Positions 1 through 6,595 of a stretch of 46,004 nucleotides of DNA are shown piece after piece. The notes under the pieces are model-generated. The model was given only the letters and a program-made list of their open reading frames with translations. It was not told the origin of the DNA and did not search any database. Made by a program: the position numbers and the translations under genes. Source of the stretch: JAEUUM01 sp038326165 (GTDB lineage Bacteria; Bacteroidota; Bacteroidia; Chitinophagales; Saprospiraceae); the NCBI GenBank assembly GCA_038326165.1, contig JBBQJT010000029.1, forward strand, positions 1-46,004. The letters are read 5' to 3'. Within the stretch, counting starts at the first letter, position 1, and every line of letters begins with the position of its first letter.

Positions 1-585
1 CATACCCACGCTATTTTAAAAGCTGAACGGCTGATACTTAATACTATGCAACGCATGAGTGGCATTGCTAGCATGAGCAATCGTTTTGCTTTTGAAGTAG
101 AAGATTTGCCCGTCACTATATTAGATACCCGAAAAACAACCCCAAATTTTCGTTTTCTTGAAAAATGGGCAGTTTTGTTGGGTGGCTGCACAAACTATCG
201 ATTTGGATTATACGACTGGATCATGATCAAAGACAATCATTCAGATGCAAGTGGTGGTGTTGTAGAAGCCTTGCGAAATGTTAAAGATTATCTAGAAGAA
301 CGAAACATGCACCTCAATGTAACGGTTGAGGTCCGAAATTTTGTAGAACTCGAAAAAGCAGTAGAGGAAGGAGGATTTCGACGAATTATGTTTGATAATT
401 TTGATATACACCTATTGAGAGAAGCAGTAGATATTGTCAACAAGCGACATGAAACAGAAGCTTCGGGAGGTGTAACGCTCAAAAATCTACGAGAAGTTGC
501 CAAAACGGGAGTAGATTTCATCAGTTCAGGAGCCTTAACGCACAGCTACGAAAGTCTTGATTTGAGTCTGAAAATAGTCAGGTAA
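1..585 (+). CDS. nadC: Nicotinate-nucleotide pyrophosphorylase (carboxylating), 5' end missing
   Basis: Makes nicotinate mononucleotide from quinolinate and PRPP in de novo NAD synthesis in the cytoplasm. The reading frame is open from base 1, so the N-terminal third lies outside the window; the visible 194 residues are the C-terminal alpha/beta-barrel part. Family landmarks are clear: the LNTMQRMSGIA segment, DTRKTTPNFRFLEK, GLYDWIMIKDNH, VEVRNFVELEKA, IMFDNF, and the closing EASGGV...GVDFISSGALTHS. The first in-frame ATG at 46 is internal to this domain and is not the start. It is followed by a 440-base spacer before parA, so it probably ends its transcript here. Confidence 0.95.
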   Translation, partial: HTHAILKAERLILNTMQRMSGIASMSNRFAFEVEDLPVTILDTRKTTPNFRFLEKWAVLLGGCTNYRFGLYDWIMIKDNHSDASGGVVEALRNVKDYLEERNMHLNVTVEVRNFVELEKAVEEGGFRRIMFDNFDIHLLREAVDIVNKRHETEASGGVTLKNLREVAKTGVDFISSGALTHSYESLDLSLKIVR

Positions 586-1027
586 GCTTGCTGGATTGGT
601 GTGGAAGGTATGATGGGTATGGATGGGTCCACGTTAAGGCTGAGGCTTATAGTTTATAAGTTTGTGGTTTATTCAAAATTGGAGAGCAATTAATTATTAG
701 GCAGTTTAGAAATCATATTTAATCATTTAATCATAAAAATCATAGCCTGTCGTGACTGGAAACAAGTCAGGATTCAGACAATAGAGACTGAGGTTGAGGC
801 TGAGGTTTTTTGTTTATAATTTCATAGCTCAACAGATTTGTATTTCAACGCTATCCCAACGCTTGCTGGCTTGCTTTAATTTACCACAAATTGTTGAATT
901 ATTTTTAGAATAATCGAAGTACAGTCATTTCATTTCAAACATATACTGTACTTTTGCAATAGGTAAAGGGCTGATAGAAAATAGAATGCATTTTACCAAT
1001 TAAAACCTACAACAAACTTACAACCCT
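586..1027. other. Intergenic spacer between nadC and parA
   Basis: About 440 bases with no credible gene on either strand. It holds short imperfect direct repeats of a ctgagg-type word around 640-645 and 788-806, and a small inverted repeat CTTATA/TATAAG at 646-660. I see no tRNA or small-RNA structure. The parA promoter lies at its right end. Confidence 0.6.
949..956 (+). promoter_or_regulatory. -7 box (TACTTTTG) for the parA operon
   Basis: Exact match to the Bacteroidota sigma-A -7 consensus TAnnTTTG. It would give a leader of about 65-70 nt before the parA ATG at 1028. No clear TTG is seen at the -33 position. Confidence 0.5.
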
Positions 1028-1819
1028 ATGGCAACTATTATTTCTTTGCTCAACCACAAAGGGGGAGTCGGAAAAACCACATCAAGCATCAACATTGGAG
1101 CTGGTCTGGTAGAAATGAATCAGCGCGTTTTATTGGTGGATTTGGATCCTCAAGCCAATTTGACACTCTCGCTGGGTGTGCCGCGCACCAAATACACCAT
1201 CTATGAAAATTTTCGCGGTGAGTCCGAATTAACACCGTATAAGTTGAGGGAAGGCTTAGATGTGATCGCCTCAACCTTGGATCTTTCTGGTGCTGAAATG
1301 GAATTGATCAATGAAGCAGGTAGAGAATATATTCTGCGCGAATTGTTTACTCCTGTTTTGGAAGAATACGATTATATTATTATTGATTGCCCACCATCAT
1401 TGGGTTTATTGACCTTGAATGCGTTAACGAGCAGCAATTACGTTCTGATACCATTGCAAACTGAATTTTTGGCACTCCAAGGTCTGGCTAAAATCAAACA
1501 AATCATAGACAAGGTAAAATTCCGATTGAACAAGGATTTGGAATTGGGAGGAGTTATTGCTACCATGTATGATTCCCGTAGAGTTTTGAACCGAGATGTA
1601 GTTGAAACTATCATCAAGCACTTTGATGACAAAGTGTTCAAGACCTACATCAGAGACAATATTTCATTGGCGGAAGCTCCTGCACAAAGAAAAGACATAT
1701 TTAGCTACAGTCCGAAAAGTATAGGCGCTGAAGATTACTTGAATCTTGCTAAAGAAATTATGGCACGCACAGCACAAGGAGTATCCAGTAGTTCATCTTC
1801 ATCTACCGTTAACGCATAA
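1028..1819 (+). CDS. ParA/Soj-family partitioning ATPase
   Basis: Deviant Walker-A P-loop ATPase, 263 aa, of the ParA/MinD class that moves DNA or protein cargo by nucleotide-dependent dimerisation. KGGVGKTT is at residues 11-18, followed by the LLVDLDPQ box, the IIIDCPPSLG Walker-B region and the typical C-terminal stretch with LAEAP...SIGAEDYLNLAKE. It has no N-terminal helix-turn-helix, so it is of the small Soj type. The protein ends in a run of seven serines. It is first in an operon: 4 nt separate it from the next gene, and a carbonic anhydrase follows. No ParB gene is nearby; the neighbour is instead a small ribbon-helix-helix-like protein. The cargo could therefore be the chromosome or a protein body; the sequence alone does not decide. 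Confidence 0.93.
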   Translation: MATIISLLNHKGGVGKTTSSINIGAGLVEMNQRVLLVDLDPQANLTLSLGVPRTKYTIYENFRGESELTPYKLREGLDVIASTLDLSGAEMELINEAGREYILRELFTPVLEEYDYIIIDCPPSLGLLTLNALTSSNYVLIPLQTEFLALQGLAKIKQIIDKVKFRLNKDLELGGVIATMYDSRRVLNRDVVETIIKHFDDKVFKTYIRDNISLAEAPAQRKDIFSYSPKSIGAEDYLNLAKEIMARTAQGVSSSSSSSTVNA

Positions 1820-1823
1820 GATA

Positions 1824-2300
1824 ATGAGCAAGAAAAAATTTCAAGATGGAATGGACATTGGCTCAGAACTTCAATGGAAGGAAGAAGAAAATGCCGCATC
1901 TGTTACAACCAGAGTAGTTGTTCCCAAAAAATCAGGAAAGAAATTTTTTGATGATCTCGATATCTTCTTCGGTGAAGCCATGGACGATCTTTGGAAGTCT
2001 GAGGAATTAAGTTCTGATACAACAGCTCCTTCTACTGCCGATAAAACTTCACAAAAGGAGCATAAAAAATCTTTTTTGAATGGTTTAGATGCCTTGTTTT
2101 CTTCAACCACTGTATCGATGCCAGAGACCAAGCTGTCAAAGGAAGATCAGGATGCCGAAATGAAACGTGTAACTTTTCTTTTCGACAAAGAGAAGCTAGA
2201 CGCGCTCAAAAATATGGCCAAACAAGAAAATAAATACCTGCGTGAAATCATATCTAAGGTATTGGCTGAATACCTTGATCATAAGGTGGGAAACAACTGA
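1824..2300 (+). CDS. Small RHH-like partner of ParA with a triplicated N-terminal motif
   Basis: 158 aa, not recognised as a named family. The ATG at 1824 is chosen because it lies 4 nt after the parA stop; the upstream in-frame start overlaps parA. Three copies of a K-K-x-F-x-(D/N)-(G/D)-(L/M)-D motif are visible: residues 3-11 (KKKFQDGMD), 39-46 (KKFFDDLD) and 81-89 (KKSFLNGLD). They are separated by Ser/Thr/Lys/Glu-rich, probably disordered linkers. Residues 113-152 look like a ribbon-helix-helix or Arc-type fold: a short strand KRVTFLF, then two helices. Position and layout fit an adaptor that bridges ParA to DNA or to another cargo. The adaptor role is inferred; the repeats and gene order are seen. 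Confidence 0.75.
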   Translation: MSKKKFQDGMDIGSELQWKEEENAASVTTRVVVPKKSGKKFFDDLDIFFGEAMDDLWKSEELSSDTTAPSTADKTSQKEHKKSFLNGLDALFSSTTVSMPETKLSKEDQDAEMKRVTFLFDKEKLDALKNMAKQENKYLREIISKVLAEYLDHKVGNN

Positions 2301-2307
2301 TAGCTGA

Positions 2308-2820
2308 ATGGCATTAATCCTACCAGTTAATGGCATCCTTCCCAGTTTCGGTGACCGAGCTTGGCTAGCACCGAATTCAACCATCGTAGGTGATGTTGTT
2401 ATGGGCAATGATTGCTCCGTCTGGTTCAATGCGGTCATAAGAGGAGATGTTAACAGCATCCGGATTGGCAATCAAGTCAACATTCAGGATGGTGCAGTAA
2501 TACATTGTACTTATCAACGCAGTATCACGGTATTAGGGGATCGAGTGTCAGTTGGCCACAACGCAATAGTGCATGGTTGTCATGTAGGCAATGATGTGCT
2601 AATTGGGATGGGAGCCATTGTTATGGATGAGGTAGAGATACCAGACAATGTGCTCATAGCCGCCGGTGCAGTAGTGTTAGAACGTGAAAAATGTGAGTCA
2701 GGTTATATTTATGCAGGAACCCCTGCCAAAAAAGTCAAAGAGCTTTCTCCCGAAACTTTCAAAGAATATATAGGTAGGATCGCAAACAATTATATGATGT
2801 ATGCAGATTGGTTCCGATGA
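2308..2820 (+). CDS. Gamma-class carbonic anhydrase family protein
   Basis: 170-aa left-handed beta-helix (hexapeptide-repeat) protein expected to hydrate CO2 as a zinc-bound trimer. The Zn ligands match those of archaeal Cam: His66 (in AVIHCTY), His84 and His89 (in SVGHNAIVHGC). The conserved Arg/Asp pair of VIRGDVNSI and the closing GTPAKKVKEL are present. It starts 7 nt after the ParA-partner stop, so all three genes are probably co-transcribed. Its last 150 bases are duplicated at 5001-5158. YrdA/CaiE-type homologues are often annotated as transferases, so catalytic activity is likely but unproven. Confidence 0.92.
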   Translation: MALILPVNGILPSFGDRAWLAPNSTIVGDVVMGNDCSVWFNAVIRGDVNSIRIGNQVNIQDGAVIHCTYQRSITVLGDRVSVGHNAIVHGCHVGNDVLIGMGAIVMDEVEIPDNVLIAAGAVVLEREKCESGYIYAGTPAKKVKELSPETFKEYIGRIANNYMMYADWFR

Positions 2821-2826
2821 TTATTT
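2669..2826 (+). repeat. 158-bp direct repeat, copy 1 (3' end of the carbonic anhydrase gene)
   Basis: Covers the last 50 codons and stop of the carbonic anhydrase gene plus six bases. It aligns without gaps to 5001-5158, with five mismatches seen by eye (about 97% identity). Similarity stops sharply at both ends. Confidence 0.95.
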
Positions 2827-2872
2827 AAAATAGGTAAAAGAACCTAACTTGAATCTTGCGTATGAATGAAAG

Positions 2873-3649
2873 TTAGTAAATTATTCTATTTCCTCGTATT
2901 TCACCATTATAATGTCTAATGGGAACCTTAGGCTCGTATTTACGGGTATCATTATAATGTCTAGTGGGAACCTTAGGCTCGTATTTACGGGTATCATTGA
3001 ACTTGTAAGCAGCTGATATGGATAGGACACCATGATAAGCTACGAAGCCATTTTCAGAATTGTTTGATATATTTGCCAAACCTCGACCAAAAGTCAGTTC
3101 AATATGGATGGGATTAAGGAAAACTCCTAAACCCATTATTAATCCATAATCAAGTCTCTTGTAATTGTCATTCTCAGCATCTTCTCCCCATTCAACAGTC
3201 TCTGTCAAACGCTCTGTATTTCCATTTATCCAAATCTCACTATTGAATGTTCCGTACATACCCATCCCAACATACGGACCAAATATTAAAGATATTTTTA
3301 AATCTTTTTTGATCCAGTATGATCTTCTTACAGTTAAAGGAATATCAACATAGTATAAATTTGACCTTACCTCAAAACCACCTCCGAGAATAAAAATTTC
3401 GCTATATTTAAAACCTTTAGAAGAAATTGTCAAACCGGCTTCCAATGAAAAATTGTTTTTAATTGGAAATTCTAAGCTTGTACCTAAGTTAAATCCAGGA
3501 TTAAATTGAACCGCTGAGCTAAAATTTTCATCGTTGTTTTTTGCGTAGACTTTTGAATAATTAAAACCTGCTTTTATCCCAATAATTTGACAAACCGAAA
3601 CCATAGGTAATACTACCATGAAAGCCAGAGGTATTAAAATAGTTATCAT
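2873..3649 (-). CDS. Outer-membrane beta-barrel protein (PorT-like)
   Basis: 258 aa from the ATG at 3649, which opens a signal peptide (MITILIPLAFMVVLPMV) ending near CQ; the longer in-frame version to 3700 needs a TTG start and adds a non-signal extension. The body has alternating beta-strands typical of the Bacteroidota OMP_b-brl_2 class: IGIKAGFNYS at the start, then LEAGLTISSKG, IFGPYVGMG and GVLSISAAYKF. After the last strand the protein carries two tandem copies of a 15-residue unit (DTRKYEPKVPTRHYN) and a basic tail. It lies 47 nt downstream of the beta-propeller gene and is probably co-transcribed with it. Function unknown. Confidence 0.75.
   Translation of the reverse strand: MITILIPLAFMVVLPMVSVCQIIGIKAGFNYSKVYAKNNDENFSSAVQFNPGFNLGTSLEFPIKNNFSLEAGLTISSKGFKYSEIFILGGGFEVRSNLYYVDIPLTVRRSYWIKKDLKISLIFGPYVGMGMYGTFNSEIWINGNTERLTETVEWGEDAENDNYKRLDYGLIMGLGVFLNPIHIELTFGRGLANISNNSENGFVAYHGVLSISAAYKFNDTRKYEPKVPTRHYNDTRKYEPKVPIRHYNGEIRGNRIIY
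2903..2992 (-). repeat. 45-bp tandem repeat inside the beta-barrel gene, two units
   Basis: Units at 2903-2947 and 2948-2992 are nearly identical and in frame, encoding the 15-residue C-terminal repeat. A shortened third match (ctcgtattt...cattataatg) precedes the first unit, suggesting slippage that adds or removes units. Confidence 0.85.
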
Positions 3650-3696
3650 AGATCTATTTGAATACTTAAAGAAGTAACTCAACTTATTATGCCATC

Positions 3697-4989
3697 TCAA
3701 TTTACCTTAAAGCATTGTAAATAAAAGCCATCAGAACAATACAATAAATTATTCTGTAAATCCACAGCCATATTCTGACGATCATATCTACTGGATTCAA
3801 AACGGGTTCCCCACTTGTAATTCCAAGCTTTCTCAAAGGCAAGTTCCTTGCCTGTCATGGCATCATATACAGCCATAGCTTGATATAAGCCTATGATAAT
3901 TTTCCCATTGACATATATGGGGCCACCATTGAAGCCAGATAAGCTTTGCTTGCCTTTCCAGAGTACTGCGCCAGTATGTTTGTCTAATGCATAAAGGACA
4001 TCATTTATTGGGAGTGTATACAAAATATCGTTTTTAATAAAACCTGTTGACAGTACAAAACTAGCATGTTGATGCTCAGGCAAAAAAGTCCATATCAATT
4101 CACCAGTTTCTAGGTCTATTTTGTTCAATTCACCTTCAGGTGTGCCCAAATAGCAATATCTGCCATCAATAACTGGAGTTTGGCCAAAGTCTTTGTCGAC
4201 TTTCCATTTTATCGACTTATTTTTCAAATTATAGCAAATATATTCTTCTGAAGTTGGTATTATATTTGTTCCAATTCCGAAATTATTCATAATTACATAA
4301 GTTTGGCCATCAGCTTCACTTTCATAAAAGATTGGAGTAGAACTGAATCTTGCTCCTGCCGGATGGTCAAGATAAGTTCTAGTTAATACTGTATCAACCT
4401 TATTTCCATTAAAAATATCGTAACTGAATAAGTGAGTGATTTTATCATTGCAAGACCAAACATTACGATAAAAAAGCTTTCCGTGTACCTTGACCTCATC
4501 GATAAAACAAAACTTATCTTCAGGAATCAACAATTCTTGCCCAGTCAATAAATTCACAAATCCTGCATCATAATCTGTTGCAAGTCCTACCCAGTCATCG
4601 ATCACCTCAAGATAGTCCAAAGGATCGCCCTCACCCTGTTCCTTTGAAAATTTAAATCGATAATTGACAGTGCCGGAATCCTTCTTGCATGACATCAACC
4701 GAATTTGGTTATCTTGAAAATCCCAGTAATAGGCAATTACATCGTTTTTATATAATTTAATGGTATTAATAAGATTTAGGTCAGGACCGCTCTCAAATGG
4801 GACTTGCCATAGCAGCTCTAACATCCGATTATCATGCGAAAATGTATCACAAGGAATGGGGTAACGACAGCCTGTGTTTGGTGTTGGCTCTGGAACATCA
4901 AACCTACAAGCACCAAAAAAATTAAAAAAATAATTGGCAGCATTTTCATGTTTACTTTTTTGGTAATGCAAAGATATCCTCAATTCCAT
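3697..4989 (-). CDS. PQQ-like beta-propeller lipoprotein, probable frameshift in the signal
   Basis: The C-terminal half has repeats of the PQQ-like propeller class (for example LNKIDLETGELIWTF, LYALDKHTGAVLWKG), so it is probably a secreted propeller that binds a partner or sugar rather than a PQQ enzyme. The 430-aa frame starts at ATG 4989, but its first 26 residues do not look like a signal peptide. A better start, ATG 4949, reads MKMLPIIFLIFLVLVG in another frame. Adding one T to the second T7 tract (4915-4921 region) would join it to FFGACRFDVPEP, giving a lipobox ending at Cys. A -7 box at 4969-4976 lies between the two starts, which also favours 4949. So the gene is either frameshifted, slippery or mis-sequenced here. 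Confidence 0.7.
   Translation of the reverse strand: MELRISLHYQKSKHENAANYFFNFFGACRFDVPEPTPNTGCRYPIPCDTFSHDNRMLELLWQVPFESGPDLNLINTIKLYKNDVIAYYWDFQDNQIRLMSCKKDSGTVNYRFKFSKEQGEGDPLDYLEVIDDWVGLATDYDAGFVNLLTGQELLIPEDKFCFIDEVKVHGKLFYRNVWSCNDKITHLFSYDIFNGNKVDTVLTRTYLDHPAGARFSSTPIFYESEADGQTYVIMNNFGIGTNIIPTSEEYICYNLKNKSIKWKVDKDFGQTPVIDGRYCYLGTPEGELNKIDLETGELIWTFLPEHQHASFVLSTGFIKNDILYTLPINDVLYALDKHTGAVLWKGKQSLSGFNGGPIYVNGKIIIGLYQAMAVYDAMTGKELAFEKAWNYKWGTRFESSRYDRQNMAVDLQNNLLYCSDGFYLQCFKVN
4969..4976 (-). promoter_or_regulatory. -7 box (TATCTTTG) inside the annotated 5' end of the propeller gene
   Basis: Exact TAnnTTTG on the minus strand, 19 nt before ATG 4949 and downstream of ATG 4989. A transcript from here would exclude the 4989 start. 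Confidence 0.5.
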
Positions 4990-5000
4990 TAATAAATCTA

Positions 5001-5158
5001 CAGTAATATTAGAACATGAAAAATGTGAGTCAGGTTATATTTATGCAGGAACCCCTGCAAAAAAAGTCAAAGAGCTTTCTCCCGAAACTTTCAAAGAATA
5101 TATAGGTAGGATCGCAAACAATTATATGATGTTTGCAGATTGGTTCCGATGATTATTT
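5001..5158 (+). repeat. 158-bp direct repeat, copy 2 (orphan carbonic anhydrase 3' end)
   Basis: Fragment of a carbonic anhydrase gene still readable in frame: 50 codons, stop, and six more bases that overlap the SET gene's stop. Differences from copy 1 are conservative (V to I, R to H, Y to F, and one silent GCC to GCA), so this looks like a functional allele rather than a randomly decayed copy. It has no start codon or promoter of its own. Confidence 0.93.
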
Positions 5159-5554
5159 CACCTCATTGAAGAACCACAATTCCTGATCATCCTCAGGCAC
5201 TCCGTTGTAATTGACGCAAACTTCTTCGCCCACTTGGACATCATGGATGGTGTAAAAACAGATTACTTCCTCTTCAAAATCTACTTCATACCTCGCATTG
5301 GGTTGATAACTGTGGTTGTACAATGAACCATAGCCAAGTGCTATCGCACAATGATCATCGTTTTCTCCCCACATGAAATAGTAATCGTGCAGCTTGGTTT
5401 TATGAATCAACTCTAGGTCAACCTTGCTGCAAACTATAACTGGGCAGATCTCTATCAAGCTGTCAGATGCAATGAATTCGGCAGTATAAATGCCTCTTCC
5501 CTTGCGTGCAGTCTGTGCAACATAAAGACCTGGTACTCGCGTGAAGGCGCTCAT
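5153..5554 (-). CDS. SET-domain protein (putative protein-lysine methyltransferase)
   Basis: 133 aa from ATG 5554. This start is chosen because its ATGA overlaps the stop of the upstream EamA gene, implying translational coupling; a longer version would run deep into that gene. The compact SET fold is recognisable: RKGRGIYTAEFI near the N-terminus, GYGSLYNHSYQPNARY (the NHS S-adenosylmethionine/active-site motif) and GEEVCVNYNG with the catalytic-type Tyr near the C-terminus. There is no post-SET cysteine cluster. Family members can methylate lysines in proteins; the substrate is not known. Its stop codon lies in the end of the 158-bp repeat. Confidence 0.88.
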   Translation of the reverse strand: MSAFTRVPGLYVAQTARKGRGIYTAEFIASDSLIEICPVIVCSKVDLELIHKTKLHDYYFMWGENDDHCAIALGYGSLYNHSYQPNARYEVDFEEEVICFYTIHDVQVGEEVCVNYNGVPEDDQELWFFNEVK

Positions 5555-6432
5555 TTTCGTGAAATATAAACTCCTAAAAGTATAAAACTCATTCCAAATA
5601 TATGCAATAGTGTGAAATGTTCCCCATCCCATATTCCGAGCATAATAGCCGTGATAGGGATGATATAGGTTGTCATGGAACCAAACAGGGCGTCCGTCTT
5701 TTGCACCAAATCAAAGAAAAGAATACTGGCTAAAAATGTACCCATTAAGCCCAATACCACAATTGATCCCAGAGAAACTATTGCGTCAGGTTTGGTTTGA
5801 AGCATTTCTTGGAAATCTGTATAAAACAATATACCTAATGCAGGAATACTCAAAAATTGAAATGCTACGGAACTTAAAACAATTGGATTGATATCGCTCA
5901 GATGGGTTTTGACGGTATTAACGGAAATGGCATAACACATAGTAGCAAGTACAATCAACATAGCTGAACCGATATGGGAGTCTTGCCCTGTGGTTTTGCC
6001 AAAGAATACCAGACAAGCTGCACCCAAAAGGCCAAGTCCAACGCCAATAAATCGGGAAGGTGATGGCTTGTTGCCATAAAGCCAAATACCTACCAGAAAA
6101 GTGAACAATGGAGTCAACGAATTCAGTATGCCTGATACAGTACTATCTATGTGCAACTGCGCAAAGGAGAATAAAAAAGCGGGAACTCCGCTTCCGGCAA
6201 GTCCTACTATTGCAAAGTGATGCCAGCGTGACCAATCTATTTTTTTCCAGTGAAAGATCGTAAATGGTAGAAATGCAATTGCTGCCACGGCAATTCTCAA
6301 ACTGGCAACCTGAACAGGGGTAAATGAAAGCAAACCTCGTTTGATCAGAATAAAGCTGCAACCCCATATCAATCCCAGCATCCATAAAGCTATCCAGTTT
6401 TTGGTGGTTGGGGAATGGCTTTGTGTATTCAT
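5551..6432 (-). CDS. EamA/DMT-superfamily transporter
   Basis: 293-aa inner-membrane permease with about ten hydrophobic segments in two EamA halves; the first shows WIALWMLGLIWGCSFILIK and the second starts after the LVFFG linker near residue 145. The ATG at 6432 is preferred over an in-frame GTG at 6456, because the -7 box TACCTTTG at 6439-6446 lies inside that extension. This leaves an almost leaderless mRNA. Substrate unknown; the family exports metabolites and amino acids. It is the first gene of a two-gene unit with the SET-domain gene. Confidence 0.9.
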   Translation of the reverse strand: MNTQSHSPTTKNWIALWMLGLIWGCSFILIKRGLLSFTPVQVASLRIAVAAIAFLPFTIFHWKKIDWSRWHHFAIVGLAGSGVPAFLFSFAQLHIDSTVSGILNSLTPLFTFLVGIWLYGNKPSPSRFIGVGLGLLGAACLVFFGKTTGQDSHIGSAMLIVLATMCYAISVNTVKTHLSDINPIVLSSVAFQFLSIPALGILFYTDFQEMLQTKPDAIVSLGSIVVLGLMGTFLASILFFDLVQKTDALFGSMTTYIIPITAIMLGIWDGEHFTLLHIFGMSFILLGVYISRK

Positions 6433-6438
6433 TGGGTG

Positions 6439-6467
6439 CAAAGGTAGCTTTTTCACTCGGATTCAAA
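6439..6467 (-). promoter_or_regulatory. Promoter of the EamA-SET operon
   Basis: On the minus strand, TTTG (6467-6464), a 17-nt spacer, then TACCTTTG (6446-6439). Six bases separate the box from ATG 6432, so transcription should start at or within a few bases of the start codon. Confidence 0.55.
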
Positions 6468-6595
6468 GCTGGATTCAGCCTTACATCTAAATTGTTTCTC
6501 GATAAACGGATAGCTGATTGCTTGGATCCCAACATGTATTACACACAATATTCACAAGTTGAATTTAAAAGGTCGACCAGGTTTGATTTGGACAC

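Larger units (their letters stand above)
2827..5000. other. Apparent 2.17-kb insertion carrying two envelope genes
   Basis: This segment separates the two copies of the 158-bp repeat. The right-hand copy runs directly into the stop codon of the SET-domain gene, so the carbonic anhydrase and SET genes were probably once tail-to-tail neighbours, and this block was added together with a second copy of the carbonic anhydrase 3' end. It holds two minus-strand genes (beta-propeller, beta-barrel) and no recombinase or transposase. A weak 5-bp hairpin (TAGGT/ACCTA) sits at 2831-2846, just inside the left edge. Confidence 0.6.

Noticed and set aside
586..1027. Possible small RNA or tRNA in the nadC-parA spacer
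   Set aside because: No cloverleaf or strong hairpin; only short repeats and the parA promoter box are seen.
2308..2820. Carbonic anhydrase as part of a carboxysome
   Set aside because: No RuBisCO, shell protein or CcmM-type extension is seen; the protein is a plain 170-aa gamma enzyme. Only the ParA link is kept as a finding.
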